64,000 bases of DNA from Coniferiporia sulphurascens (GCA_002794785.1 NBBA01000001.1:1178001-1242000), one strand, 5' to 3'. Positions 1-12,100 are shown, counted from the first letter of the stretch. Translations and numbers: made by a program. Notes: generated by a model not told the origin, from the letters alone.

Positions 1-23
1 CCGTATTATCTACTGTTTTTGTA

Positions 24-2252
24 TCACGGACACGGTGACGCGCTTAGCGTTGCCCCGTAATTTTTGTTTCCGTTTGCCCCGGACACCAGGATCGGCGCCT
101 CCGACGGGATCGGCGTCACTGACCCGCTAACATTATCATGAAGTAATGCATCATGAAGTGATGCAGCATCACCTCCTGCTTGGCGCTTGACAGAGTACGG
201 AGTCTCCACGGTTGTACCATTGGAGTGGTCATCGACAACGCTCGAGACAGTTGCGCGCCGCTTGACATGCTCAACGATTCTGAGTGTAATGATAATACCG
301 CATTTTAGCGGCAAGATGAAGATAGAAGGAGCGGAAGATTATACCCTTGCATCACCGCTGCATTCCCTCTACGTTTGGCCATTTTCTTTGACTGATTATC
401 TTCGTAGCGGTCGAATTCGTCGACAATCTCTTCTGCAATTATTTCCTCGATGATATCTAAAAGGAGGGATTAGTATTACTGACGAGCACACACCACCTGG
501 CCATCACATACCTTCAAGCGTCACCACACCGAGTGCACCCCCAGGGATACCGGGTGTCTTGCTTACTAGAAGTAGATGCGCGCGACCTGTTTGGCTGAAA
601 GCGAGGGTGTAAGTAGGACGAGAACTTGCCAAGGATTTTGCGACCTACAAATAGTCGAGCGCCTGGAAGCAATTGATTTCGGGACCTGCTTCGGGGAGAA
701 TAGACAATGTAAATTCTGAGACTGTCTTCTTTTCCGCCGGATCATATTTGAGGAGCTATGGTTGAACATTAGCAGAAAGATAAAAGCTATGCAATGTAAA
801 GCATGCCTTCTTTATGAGAAGCAGGCCCACGTACGCATTGGGCTTGCCAGGTTCATATACAGGGAAGCGGGAGTAACCGCTTACCAGGCTTCATACAATA
901 TAATTAGCAATTGACATCTCAGTTGCGTGAATGCCTAGAATGCCTACATCTTATCAACAAGTGCATGGTCCATGACAGCGTCAGCGCTGAGCGTCACGAC
1001 GTCCCGCATGGGTGTCATGATTGCGACAACACTTTTTGTATTGAGCTCAAGCACGCCACCGAGAATCTTAATCTCATCGTCTCGCAGGGGTTCCTCGCCC
1101 TGTCGGTGAAACTGCAAGAACGAGCGTAGTTCCGCTTTCTTGTACGTGTGCTCCTCGTTTGCCCCAAGCACATAGTCGAGAAGCTTTGCGGTCGGCCAGG
1201 CGATCGGAGCTGGCAATCCGAACATGTTAGAGAACTTAAGTACGGAACACAATATAACACTGTACCAAACAGATACATGAGGCCGAGGACAAATGGCGCG
1301 CACTTGGCACCGATAGCCAGTCCATAACGTGCACATGCTGCTTGAGGAATTACCCTTTAATACATTGCGTTTAACGATCAAGGCATGGGGAGCGTATCAA
1401 AGCACGCACTCTCTGAATAAGTTTAAGGATAAATGATGAGGTCAAGCTTTCATGGATGGACGACTAAAGACGAACCCGAAGATGACTGCAGGCAAGTCAA
1501 ACTGAGCGCTTTGAGGAACAGTAGAATTGACTAGCAAACTCACCAATCAATGCAGTCGAAATAACAACCGCCGCTACACCTCCACCAATCTTCAGGGTAT
1601 AGTAAGTAAATCCTCAGAGCCTTGCATGCTACAGTCTACTTACAGCACTGTCCAAGAAAATAGGCAGACTTTCATTGACAATCTAACCAGTGAGTATGAG
1701 CACTACATATTTTTGATGCGCGAAGACCATACTCACAACATTGCCGAGCAGCAAGACCTTAGGAATTCATTAAAAATGCGCCACTCGCTAAGGAATTTAT
1801 ATACGCACGACAAGAACCCAGTGACGGCCCCTCCTTAAAAGTTTGAGGACTGAGGAATAAATGAGCGTTTGGCTCCAGTCGTGACACAGTCAGGGACGTA
1901 CCTTTTGCAGCGTTCCTCTTTCCAGCTCTTCGTCAGATGCCACCGCCAGGACGCGAAGATGAAGCTCGTCAAGTCCCATAAGCCCTATTGTTAACCTATT
2001 GTGTTCAGTGTCAGAACCTGGCTTTCCGACAGAGTTGACCACTGTATACGCGACTAACCCCGCAAAAACGCCACCCAAAAGTACGAGTCCGCAACTAAAC
2101 AGCAACTTCATCCAGAAGCCCGTCGAACCGGGTTGTTCGTCAGGTTCCTCGCCACCGAAGGCCTTGAGCGTTGGAGAAGCGACAACATTACCGAGCTTGA
2201 AGAATGCACGACAAATCGAAATAATCACAGCATGCGAAGAAGTTCTACGCAT
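24..2252 (-). CDS. MAM3: CNNM/Mam3-family membrane protein (DUF21 + CBS pair)
   Basis: This is a putative divalent-metal (Mg/Mn) transporter or regulator of vacuolar or plasma membrane. I place 15 exons: 2252-2050, 1995-1902, 1849-1809, 1757-1737, 1682-1644, 1589-1544, 1485-1476, 1412-1410, 1354-1266, 1209-948, 888-807, 755-649, 594-512, 456-345, 279-24. The start is the first ATG before a signal-like hydrophobic stretch (MRRTSSHAVI). The DUF21 membrane domain shows GLMGLDELHLRVL, RGRHWVLVVLLLGNVIVNE and VIFGEVIPQAACARYG. The CBS region shows IMTPMRDVVTL, GYSRFPVYEPGKPNAYVG and VVTLEDIIEEII. The tail is short, about 90 residues after the CBS pair, with no cyclic-nucleotide-like domain. The intron at 756-806 is GC-AG. 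Exons 7 and 8 are 10 and 3 nt. The exon 2/exon 3 junction is off by one base in the family frame; using GT at 1897 as donor restores frame with one extra Leu. About 483 aa. The family call is firm; the exact model at that junction is not. Confidence 0.88.
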
Positions 2253-5200
2253 CGTTGTCGTAGGGAGCAAAAGCGGCTTCTTGGCAATTCCTGCAGTCGA
2301 GCTCAGACACGAATAGATTCATCGGACTCGGAGGCGACTCCGACATTAATGCCGTCAGACACCGAGGTGGTCGCTCGACTTCCAATTGCAGACGCTATAC
2401 TCCCAATATGGTTTATTAAGGTCACAAATCGATCCAATTAGGGGATATTTAAGCGGAGCTTTCACCAAAACTAGTCTCACGCCACAAGCGCGTCTTGGAA
2501 GTTGTCTCGTCGACCAGCAAGCACTCTTGAGCGTCTCGAAATTTGCCATAGATCTGGAGTCCTCCCAATTGCGCGGCCCTTAAACGATTGCTAGAAACAA
2601 CTGCAAACCGATAAGCATACTTTCCGAGAACGGTGGCTTTTCGCGAAAAACGCGTTTACGTTTACCTACCATCCGGAGATATCTTCCACTGTCTTAAAGC
2701 GGCTCGCAGGTCAGCCTGTTGTGAATGGACAACATTTCAACTCACATCCAAGGAATGAAATATTTCTAGGTCTTTCCAACATCAGGTGCACAACACAAGC
2801 GTCATACCGCTGCGTTACAAAAATCTTCCCTACTTGTGTTTGTGTTTGGTAAGGGCAGGGGGCTGCACCACTTCAAATGATGACAAATTCACCGCTCCAA
2901 GCCTTATATGGGGATCCACGGGAGGCGGAGTAAAAGGCACGAAACCTGCCCCTTTGTTAAGATGTCCCTACTTGCTGGGGTTCCATTGTATACCCATCCG
3001 TGCTAACGTGTTTATCGACTTAGGCGGTGTCAAGCTCTTTACTCGCGGGTTTTCTCTATCGGAACATGAAAATAGCGGCAAGTCATGTGCTGGTATTACT
3101 TTTGAAACGTGAGCTCAACAGCCCTTCATAAGGCGCCCCGAAGTTGGCAATGGAACTACGAAAACTCATTAAAAGAGGACCACGGAGGCGAATATAACTT
3201 CACGTCCCCACATAGTTCGAATCAGCAAACAGTTAGTGCGCTTCCCAGTGCGTAGGACAAGTGTTAGCTCGACGGCTCCTTGATCGCACTGGAGATACAA
3301 GGCCAGCTTTCTTTAAACACGGTCTTGGCTCCATCTGCCCTTCCAGTGATCTCAGCAAAGTTATTTCGACACAAATTTACGAACGCCTCCTTATAAAGTA
3401 TGCCCGGGTGGCGACCGAGGGAATCGTGCAGTCGCGCCGGACCTAGCCCAGAGCGTTGGGGTCTGAACTCCAGAAAGAAGGCTAAAAACAGGTTTGGTCT
3501 AGTTATCTTCGGACTGGCAATGTGCGAAAGGCTTCGAATTCTCTCCCAACCAGGATAGTCACGGCTCAGAGACAAGCACTGCCCCCTTCACAAGCGCATG
3601 GACTAGGTCGGCATATGGATAAAGATAAGGCTTTCTATGGGTTTATCTTATCCATAATCTGATTATGTGCATATAATCCCGAGCACAAAATGCTCTTACT
3701 GGGATTGTCGATGGCACGATTGCGTGGCTACGCTAGATGATGTACATCATTTACTCGTTCTTATCTCGCCGAAACTGGATGTCTATGTTTCTTGCCGGCC
3801 GCAGGCAGCACCCACTAATGCTACAAGAGCTACTCTGTTAGAAGTCTTTGGCGCTTGATAGAATTCTCGACAAAAACGTATCGCTTATGGTTGAGTCTAT
3901 TGGATAGTTGACTTTTAGTATCTGGTCGATCGCCCGAGTTTCTTTGCGACGCCCCTGCGGGTTGTCTTGATATGACGTTATCCTCGCAGTCCCAGCAGTT
4001 CCAGACAGCGACGAATACTAGCGAAAAATCACGTCCTCAACAACCATGGGGCCCCCCCTTTCCCCGACTCCGGAGCACCACTTTCCCCACACAGTGCTGT
4101 GCGGGTTGCGTTGTTCTCTCCAAATACCCCAACCGCGTCAGCGTCACCTGGCCTACAATTGATCCCGAGAAGACGATGAGAAGAAACACTGCGTCGTCGC
4201 GTATTTGGAATTGGTAGCCATTAAACCGAAGTCGTACCATGGTGGCAGCTGTCTCTACTGTATATGCCGGATCAAATCTTAATACGTAGCTCGAAGTGCA
4301 CGAAGCCCAATAATTTGAACTACCTGCTGAACTCGAGCCTTCCCCACGACCAACCCGTCCATCGCTCTAGGTAAAGAGCTATCTGTGCATGGGCTGACTC
4401 GCTTTAATCTGCAGACCTTTTCCTGCACCGAATCTTAGGCTGACCATCATGGCATGCACCAACTACGCTTATCACTCAATGCTCAAGGAGATATCCATTC
4501 TCTTCCGGCAGCACGGGCCCGAAATATACGGATTCCTTCCCTGAACCAGCTAATAATTAATGAAGGAAGTGCGGTAAACCAAACGCAATATGCACGATTA
4601 TCCCCTCTTACTCTCTCTTCAAATTCCGCCGAGCGCCATCAATGCTCCGTGGAGAAGCGAAACTAAAAGCTATTCAAGTTGTCCTGGAGCGTCCGGTAGC
4701 GTGCGACGGCCACGGGGACAACACACGTTCCAATTCTTGAGAGGAGACTTAGCTGCATGGAGTTTACGTGTTTATACATGCACTTTCAATCGTGCATTTC
4801 ACTAGCTGAAGGTTAGAAAAGCATAGTTTATATAAGGAGTTTGTTGGTATAATTACCCGAGGCACCCCTAGATTTTTTTAACTCCGCCGCCTGAAGTCAA
4901 CACACGCGTCCGCAGGAATTCTCCAACTGCATTGCCATTGTAAGTCGTAGGTCACGGACTATCAGTCGGCTCGCTGCAAGATGAATGTCATTACGGACAG
5001 TGATTACGGACCCCATCGGATGGAACGGTCGGATGCCTCGGCCACCCTGCTTTTGGCAGTTTTGTATGCTGCGTGTCGGCGCCGATGTACATCGTGCCTG
5101 ATCATTGCAGCGCCCAAAAAGCCGAGCATCTTCCCTGGTGCTGGGGCTGCCGAGGATATCGACCCTACTCCGAGCCTTTGTAGTGTTTTTGCCGTAATCA

Positions 5201-5446
5201 CTTTCTCGTGCTGACGTTTGGCTGGGGCTGCCTACCGCTTCAATGGCCCGCAGTGCCGACTCCCTAAAATCAGGCAGACACGTTCTTTCCCTGTACTGAT
5301 TTCTGAGGTTCTTCATTTCGCTTTAGTCACAAGACATTGGCGCATCACTTGCTAGCCTAGAATGCTCCCGAGAAGAACCGGCCGGCATGGGAAATGGACG
5401 ACTGGATACTCGGACTAGATTCGCGTGGATAGACTTTATTTTCTAG
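2253..5446. other. Gene-free stretch
   Basis: I see no ORF longer than about 140 codons and no run of codons resembling a family across splice sites. Base composition is near even and there are no stacked short introns. The only structure I would note is the hairpin at 3614-3656. It probably holds the 5' regulatory regions of the CNNM gene (left) and of the first dioxygenase (right). Confidence 0.5.
3614..3656. repeat. Imperfect inverted repeat (hairpin)
   Basis: The left arm TATGGATAAAGATAA (3614-3628) pairs with the right arm TTTATCTTATCCATA (3642-3656), with a one-base slip after nine perfect pairs and a 13-nt loop. It lies in a gene-free stretch. It could be a fragment of a small inverted-repeat element or chance AT-rich pairing. 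Confidence 0.4.
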
Positions 5447-5455
5447 ATATATAAG
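5447..5455 (+). promoter_or_regulatory. TATA-like box of dioxygenase A
   Basis: ATATATAAG lies about 75 nt before the ATG at 5527, a normal distance for a fungal TATA element with a short leader. Confidence 0.45.
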
Positions 5456-5526
5456 CTCCCTACCTGGGGTATAGCCAGTATAAATTACCCCCACAGGAAT
5501 CTCTGATCTTTCAAGTATCTTGTATC

Positions 5527-6779
5527 ATGCCAGGAATCGCGAACCCTCCTTTCCCCGACGACGTCCCAACTCACCCACTGCTGATCGTCGACTTTCAACT
5601 TATCAAAGCTGGCGACGCCGAGGAGATCGACAAGCTTTGGAAAGCAGCTACTGAGCTGGGCTTCTGGTAGTACGTATGCCAATCAGGTCCTCCATCTCTC
5701 TCAATGCATTTTTGTGATGCCGTTCCTAGCTTAAAGAATCATGATGCGGACGAAGAAGTTGATCAGATGTTTGCAATGGGGGCAGAGACGATGGACCTTC
5801 CCTTTGAGGAGAAGATGAAATTCGAACAGGGTGACGAAGGTCATGCTTTTGGGTACGTCGTTCTGCTCTTTGCAAGGATTGTTACCCTGAATATTATCGA
5901 AAGGTACAAGGCAGCGGGCAAGAATGCAACAGACGAGTACGGCAGTCCCGACTCCGTCGAATTTATCAACGTCTCCAAGGACGATGCATTTGCATACCCG
6001 AATGTCGTTCACCGTACGTACCCGTCAACAGTGTACGCACGCTTGGAGCCCACTATCAAGCCCTTCATGCGCAAGTCACTGGATGTCAACATGACGGTCA
6101 TTTCCATCTTCGAAAAGAAACTCGGTCTGCCCGAAGGTGCTCTCCTGGAACTCCACTCGATGGAAGAACCGAGTGGCTCGGAATCGCGGTGCATCAAGAA
6201 GTCGCCAAACCCTCAACCGATTGACTCTGAGGCGCAGAAAATTAAGGTCGCACTCGGCTCGCATACGGATTTCGGCTCTCTGTCATTCCTGCACAACCGT
6301 CTGGGTGGGTTGCAGGTACTCCCGCCTGGGACCGAATCGTGGCAATACGTGCGCCCCATCCCGGGTCATGCGGTCTGCAACGTCGGCGACACGCTCACGC
6401 TTCTTTCTGGTGGTATCCTGCGTTCAAACCTGCACCGCGTTGTCCCTCCGCCTGGAGAGCAAGCCGCTCACACTCGTTGGTCACTCGTATTCTTCACACG
6501 TCCGGGAAGAAGCGTACGCCTTCGCGCTTTGGTAGACAAGAGCGATGTGATCAAGGAAAAGGTTGACCTCATGACTCCTGAGGAGCGCGAGAAGTATGAG
6601 CCGAACACTACCGCCTTCGAGTGGTTTACGAGGCGGATCAAGAACCAGAGGATCAAGAATAGGACTGTGCGTATTTCATCGTCTCATCCAGTATGATTGC
6701 AGTTACTAACATAGAAATATAGGGGCCTGAGACGTGGCGCGCAAGCAGGGGCATGGAGCACAAACCCGCCGTGATCTAG
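5527..6779 (+). CDS. 2-oxoglutarate/Fe(II) dioxygenase, isopenicillin-N-synthase-like (copy A)
   Basis: Exons are 5527-5669, 5730-5852, 5904-6666 and 6723-6779, giving 361 aa in frame. The start is MPGIANPPFPDDVP, shared with both neighbours. An N-terminal DIOX_N-type segment (GFWYLKNH, then VDQMFAMGAETMDLP) precedes the catalytic fold. The iron ligands are visible as the HTD of GSHTDFGSLSFL and the distal His of GGILRSNLHRVV. The 2-oxoglutarate anchor is probably Arg of TRWSLVFF. The expected reaction is oxidation of a small molecule with decarboxylation of 2-oxoglutarate; the substrate cannot be read. The last exon encodes GPETWRASRGMEHKPAVI. The second intron is 51 nt and open in frame, so retention would add 17 residues. 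It converges with copy B across 273 bp. Confidence 0.9.
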
Positions 6780-7052
6780 GTCGAGTTTCTCGGCAGTAAA
6801 ATATACATGTTGTATTTCTGTACATAGCCAATGAGCAATCGGTGTAAGTTCTTTAACTTGAATATACAAGTCGACCAAAACGTATTTTGAAGTAAGTAAA
6901 GAGTCTGCAGTCTAACAAAAAATATATTTGCATATTGCATATTCCAATGGAAGAACGACTAGAGGATACATTCGTGAATGTATTAGCACATCTCCATTGC
7001 GGCCCGTGTGTACAGCGTGCAGAGAAACCGACTTCAAGATACCTCTGGCACA

Positions 7053-8281
7053 TCAAGTACTAGTATCGGACTCCTGCGCTCCCTCAAGCCATGAGCAATC
7101 TTCGTCTGGGACTTATTGTCGACATACCTTTTTATTCCTACGTCTTCTGTACTGTATTTGTTTCGCGAACCATTCCCCAGCAGGAATGTTAAGGTCGTAG
7201 TCTATGCGTTCTCCGGGATCGGCGCGGTCAACGACCTCCCTTATTATATCGCTTTCATCCGTTAGCGCACGAAGATGTACATCCCTCCCTGGGCGAGAGA
7301 AGAAGACAGTTGACCAGCGTGTATATGCGGCCTGAGCGCCGGGTGGACGAACAACGCGGTGCATATTCGAGCGTAGGATCCCACCGGAGAACAACGTAAG
7401 AGTGATACCAATGTTGCAGATTGCGTGTCCTGGGAGCGGGCGCACATACTGCCATTTTTGACTTCCGGGAGGGAGCACCTGCAGTCCACCAAGTCGATTA
7501 TACAGAATTGAGAGAGATCCATAGTCCATATGCGCGCCGAGTGCCACTCTTTCTTTCACATCTTCAGGAAGATCGTTTTGGTTTCTCGGCATGCTCTTGA
7601 TACATCGGGCTTCTGAGTCGCTCGGTTCATCAGACGAATGACGGCTAAGGAGCGCGCCGGTAGGCAGGCCCAGCTTGTTCTCGAAGATAGAGAAGATCAC
7701 GTTATTAATTTCGAGGGATTTAAGAACGAAAGGCTTGATAGTAGACTCCATGCGAGTGTTGACTGTCGAGGGATATGTACGGAGGGCGACTTTGGGATAA
7801 GCGAGGACATCATCCATTGCAACGGTGATGTATTCGACTGTGTCTGGGGTGTCATGATTGTCCGTAACGGTCGTACCTACGGCTTTGTAGCTTTCGTTTG
7901 GATATAGTCGGATTTACGTCTCTGCGAAAAATTACCCGGGAGGACTTACCCGGGAGACTGGCCATCGCTGCCTTGGTTGAATCTCATTTTCTCAGCTAGT
8001 GGGAGATCCATCGTCTCCTCGCCCATATCGAACATCTCTTCGACTTCATGGTCAGTACCATGGTTTTTCAAACTTTGAGAAGAAGATATTGCGTTTCAGT
8101 TCATGTAAGGGAAAGATGCCAACATGACGGTTACTCACTACCAGAAACCCAATTCGGTGGCCGCCCTCCAGAGCCTTCCGATTTCCTGGGCATCGTCGGC
8201 TGCTAGAAGTGCGTAGTCGATAATCAGCAGAGGATGCGTAGGTATTTCATCTGGGAAGGGAGGAAGCGCGATTCCGGGCAT
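7053..8281 (-). CDS. 2-oxoglutarate/Fe(II) dioxygenase (copy B)
   Basis: Exons are 8281-8139, 8072-7950, 7890-7128 and 7082-7053, giving 352 aa. The first two exons (143 and 123 nt) match copies A and C exactly in length, and exon 3 (763 nt) equals that of A. It starts MPGIALPPFPDEIP. Fe ligands are present: HMD of GAHMDYGSLSIL and His of GGILRSNMHRVV, with RWSTVFF downstream. It differs in two ways. The motif N-I-G-D-T-L of its relatives reads N-I-G-I-T-L here. The final exon is only nine codons plus stop and unrelated in sequence to the WRASRGMEH tail of A and C. The last intron is 45 nt. It is probably active, since the ligands are intact, but it is the most diverged of the three. Confidence 0.88.
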
Positions 8282-8495
8282 TTTCGGACGACGGACAAGT
8301 AGAACAGAGAATTACCCGCGGACAAGCTCGTCGCCTGCGGACACGAACATACGGGGAGCCCTTATGTAGCTTTGAAGCGAACCCACTGTGCGCGGCCGTC
8401 ATACGCAGCCTTCTATCAATTCATTCTTCAAACTCTCTGGTAGGACTTGTCCTTGTTAATTGGACGCGCTGCTGTCCTGTGACCACGCCGAAGAC

Positions 8496-8505
8496 TTATA
8501 TATAG
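8496..8505 (-). promoter_or_regulatory. TATA-like element upstream of copy B
   Basis: On the minus strand the sequence reads CTATATATAA, about 215 nt before the ATG at 8281. The distance would imply a long leader or a leader intron, so this is only a candidate. Confidence 0.25.
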
Positions 8506-8838
8506 GCACAACGTCGAGAGATGTGAAAGGCTGGCGGTCATCGAAGTAACTCAGTTGCTTAGTCAGGGCCTACACTGTGAAGCACAGTTTTAGAAGCCGA
8601 TATTGACCTTCGCGCGCTTGTAAGCTATTCCGTGAGCCGGTATTGAAAACAGAGTTGTACACTCAGAACGGAGGAAGACGTGCTCAAAGTCTTCGTCCGA
8701 CGAAGTCCGGTCCTGATAGTCCACAGATAGCGATCATTTCAGAAAGGTTTCAAGAAGAGGAGCGTGAAATGGCAGACAATACACAGGTACGTTGCACCGG
8801 CACCCTTTTCAGATCGGGTTGAAGATAACGACGGTTCT

Positions 8839-8867
8839 ACAAAGCACCGGGTCGACTCCCGGTTTGT
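8839..8867. repeat. Short perfect hairpin between copies B and C
   Basis: ACCGGG (8846-8851) and CCCGGT (8858-8863) pair around a six-base loop TCGACT, and flanking ACAAA and TTTGT extend the stem after a two-base gap. It resembles a tRNA T-arm superficially, but no acceptor or anticodon arms fit around it. Confidence 0.35.
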
Positions 8868-9165
8868 TTGTGCAAATGCGTCTTCGGTATTGAGTAAGGT
8901 CCCCGACAGAAAGGTTCGGGCAGTTGGAGTTTATCCTAGGAGTAGACGGAGATCACGGGTACAACTTAATTTTGATAATTTCAATTACTATGGGGTGGCT
9001 TTAAGCGCTGATTATTGCGCTCTTTTACTTCTCGTTTTCATTATCTGACGAAACCGTTCGCGGAGAGATATTGGATAGTGAAATAGAAGGAGCTTCATCG
9101 TCATGAAAAAAAGTGGAATGCATAGAAGTTTGAAGAGGAAGAGCCGCGTTAGAATTTCATAGAAA

Positions 9166-10418
9166 TCAAACGGCTTCAGGCCTATGTTCCATACCCCTGC
9201 TCGCCCGCCAATTCTCAGGTCCCTGGGGTTCGTGAGCACCAAATCGATAACGGGAGGCATTTGGTGATCAGTACTCACTTTCATATTTTTAGTCCTGATA
9301 TACTTAATCCGCCTCGCGAACCATTCTCCGGCCGTAGTGTTCGGCTCATATCTCGCGCGCTCCTCAGGACTCATGCGATCAATGGCCTCCTTTATCGTAT
9401 CACTTTCGTCCGCTAACGCGCGTAACTGCACACTCCTCCCAGGGCGCGTGAAGAAGACAGTAGACCAACGTGGGTACGCAGACTGTGCACCAGGCGATGG
9501 TACAACACGATGCATGTTTGAGCGCAGAATTCCTCCGGAAAGAAGCGTAAGAGTGTCGCCGATGTTGCATATCGCGTGTCCTGGGAGCGGGCGAACGTAT
9601 TGCCATGATTCGCTCCCTGGTGGCAGTACTTGCAGTCCACCGAGACGGTTGTGCAGGAACGATAGCGAGCCGTAATCTGTATGCGCGCCGAGTGCGACTC
9701 TCTCTTTTGTAGAATCGGAGGAGCCCATGACCTCGCGCTTCGGTGGGTTCCTGATGCAGCGAGCCTCCGAACCGCTTGGCTCCTCGAGCGAATGACATTT
9801 TAGCAGAGCTCCGGAAGGAAGACCGAGTTTTTTCTCGAAGATGGAAATGACCGTATTGTTGACTTCCAGTGACTTGAGCACAAAAGGCTTAATGGTAGGA
9901 CCGATGAGGGCGTCAACTGTCGGATGATATGTACGATGAACAATCCCGGGATACGCGAGAGCGTCGTCCTTGGCAATGGTGATAAACTCCACGGTGTCGG
10001 GAGTTCCGTGTTCATCTGTGATATATTCGCCTGCTGCCTTGTAACTTTACGCAAAATCGGGAGTTGTACACGGAGAAAAAAGCCAGGGAAATTTACCCAA
10101 AAGTCCCCGGACCATCACCTTGCTCGAACTTCAGCTTTTCGTCCAGGGGAAGGGCCAACACCTCTTCTCCCATTTCGAACATTTGTTCCACCTCGTGGTC
10201 GGCGCCGTGATTCTTCAAGCTGGAATATTTGTCATCTAGGTCGGTGCTTGATACCAAATTATGGTATGCACGTACTACCAAAATCCCAGTCCTGTTGCTG
10301 CCTTCCAAAGTTTATCAATCTCCTGGACATCGTTAGCTTTGATAAGCTCAAAGTCGACGACTAGCAAGGGATGAGTAGGGACGTCGCTCGGGAAGGGAGG
10401 GAGCGTTATTCCGGGCAT
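9166..10418 (-). CDS. 2-oxoglutarate/Fe(II) dioxygenase (copy C)
   Basis: Exons are 10418-10276, 10219-10097, 10044-9279 and 9222-9166, giving 362 aa in frame. It starts MPGITLPPFPSDVP. Fe ligands are HTD of GAHTDYGSLSFLHN and His of GGILRSNMHRVV; RWSTVFFTRPGR carries the probable 2-oxoglutarate Arg. The tail GPENWRASRGMEHRPEAV matches copy A, and both have a 56-nt last intron. Copies A and C are therefore the closest pair. Copy B lies between them on the same strand as C. Shared intron phase and position across all three show tandem duplication followed by one inversion. Confidence 0.9.
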
Positions 10419-10501
10419 TGTCAACTAGGGGTCCGACCAAGGATGACGAGCTCCGAGTATTCGTCTTTTGGCGAATGCACAGTGAACCGGACCTTTGGCC
10501 G

Positions 10502-10510
10502 AGTTTATAT
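10502..10510 (-). promoter_or_regulatory. TATA-like box of dioxygenase C
   Basis: The minus strand reads ATATAAACT about 85-90 nt before the ATG at 10418, a spacing similar to copy A. Confidence 0.4.
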
Positions 10511-12100
10511 GGGGGCTTGGAAGATTTGCTCACGAGGTGGCGCATGACACAATGTCCAGTATCTTTATGATAGCTAAGAGCATCCAAGTGGATACACAGA
10601 ACCCCATGATCGGTGAGGATTCTTCGCTGCGTTTTAGTGCAAGAAGTAGTGGAACATAGTTCCAGACTTTCTACTAATGGGATGAAGGTCGACACAGGCC
10701 CTTATTATCACAGGTCCATAGAGAGGGGTGGGTACTGTAGAAGTTGCCGCAGAGAATCACAGGAACTAAATCATATTTCGGCTTGCGGGGAACCATGATT
10801 TATTCCGACTCGGCCCCCGGGCGTCCTTCCCCCGACGGAGTCCGTGTTGCTTTGAGTTTCTTCCATCTTGGTTTAAGACTTTTACAAATGGGCATGAGAG
10901 GACTAACAGACACATCGAGTTCGCGAGAGTGAGGACATAGTTTGGTAGTGCCGGCAGCTATCACTTTGAGTACAAAAGTCCTAAAGCGAGTGAAAGAGAA
11001 GTTTTCCAAGGGCGTGCAAACTGGTTACAAACAATGTATTACGTGATGTGAATACCCAAAAAGGAATATAAGACTTCTGCACCACTAGGAGTCTAGGACT
11101 GAAAAATGTGTTCAAAGCTTAAAAAAAGTTCGTTCTGCACGACAATGACACTCCGAAGGGTTTATAGTTCATCACCCCCGTATTTAACAAGTCTCGTAGA
11201 GTTGCCATCATTTAAATAGCATCATGGGATATTGCTCTTGCGACATTCGAAGCGGTATCGACGTAACCGGCACACATCTTTTACTCACGGATGCGCCCAG
11301 AATGTAGTTACGAGGTGCAAAAAAGTAAGGCGTGCGAAGAGTGAGGAGCCTTATCTATGAATATGCAATAATCTTGGAAGAATCTCAGGCACTCAGGCGT
11401 TCCTGAGTAGAGGTAAATGTTTTATACAAAGATAAGACGATTGATAAATGCGAGAAGCCAAGAACAGCGAAAACAACTTTGGACATGAAGAAGCCTCCAA
11501 TTTGCAGTTTCTGGCATACACAGGCTATAGAGGGGGATCGGCTTGGATGGAATTGTCTGAAACGGGAGCCTATTTACTGACCCTCGTGGTTGGACTCGGA
11601 GCGCACTAAAGGTCATGCCATCCCATTAAACCATGACTAGTACTAGGCGTCTCGGCAAAGTCGACTTTGCCCAAGGTTGCCAAGCTCGGTTAGTCGAAGG
11701 AATGTCATGCTGCTTTTCGAAAAGGTGCCGCTTTTCTCGACATCCTCTACGTGCTACTTACTAACACCTCTACTTGATTGTTTTATGATCTTCCGGGGTG
11801 CATGTAAATGCGAAGATTAATTTTTGTTCGTTTTTCTGGTGTACTTACATCTGATGACGTTAGCTTTTATTACGGATACTATCCTAAAAAGGAAATAGGG
11901 ACCCACAGCCTGTTACGCAATTACGCATGCTGTGGCTGTGACGCGCGGCAATCTATCCAAGTCATAGTCCGAGTTACGCGAACTCCGGCGCTGCTTTGAA
12001 AAAACCCTCGTTCGCGGTGTCCACGCATCCTGGTCACCCACTGGGACTCTATGCCTGTAATATCCCGTCTAAAACTCGAGCGACCTATCAAACACTCATA
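10511..12100. other. Gene-free stretch
   Basis: No convincing coding exon is seen on either strand. The ORFs present are under 70 codons with no family resemblance. It separates the dioxygenase cluster from the BCS1-like locus. Confidence 0.45.

Noticed and set aside
8839..8867. Possible tRNA T-arm
   Set aside because: The loop is TCGACT and no D-arm, anticodon arm or acceptor pairing can be built around it.
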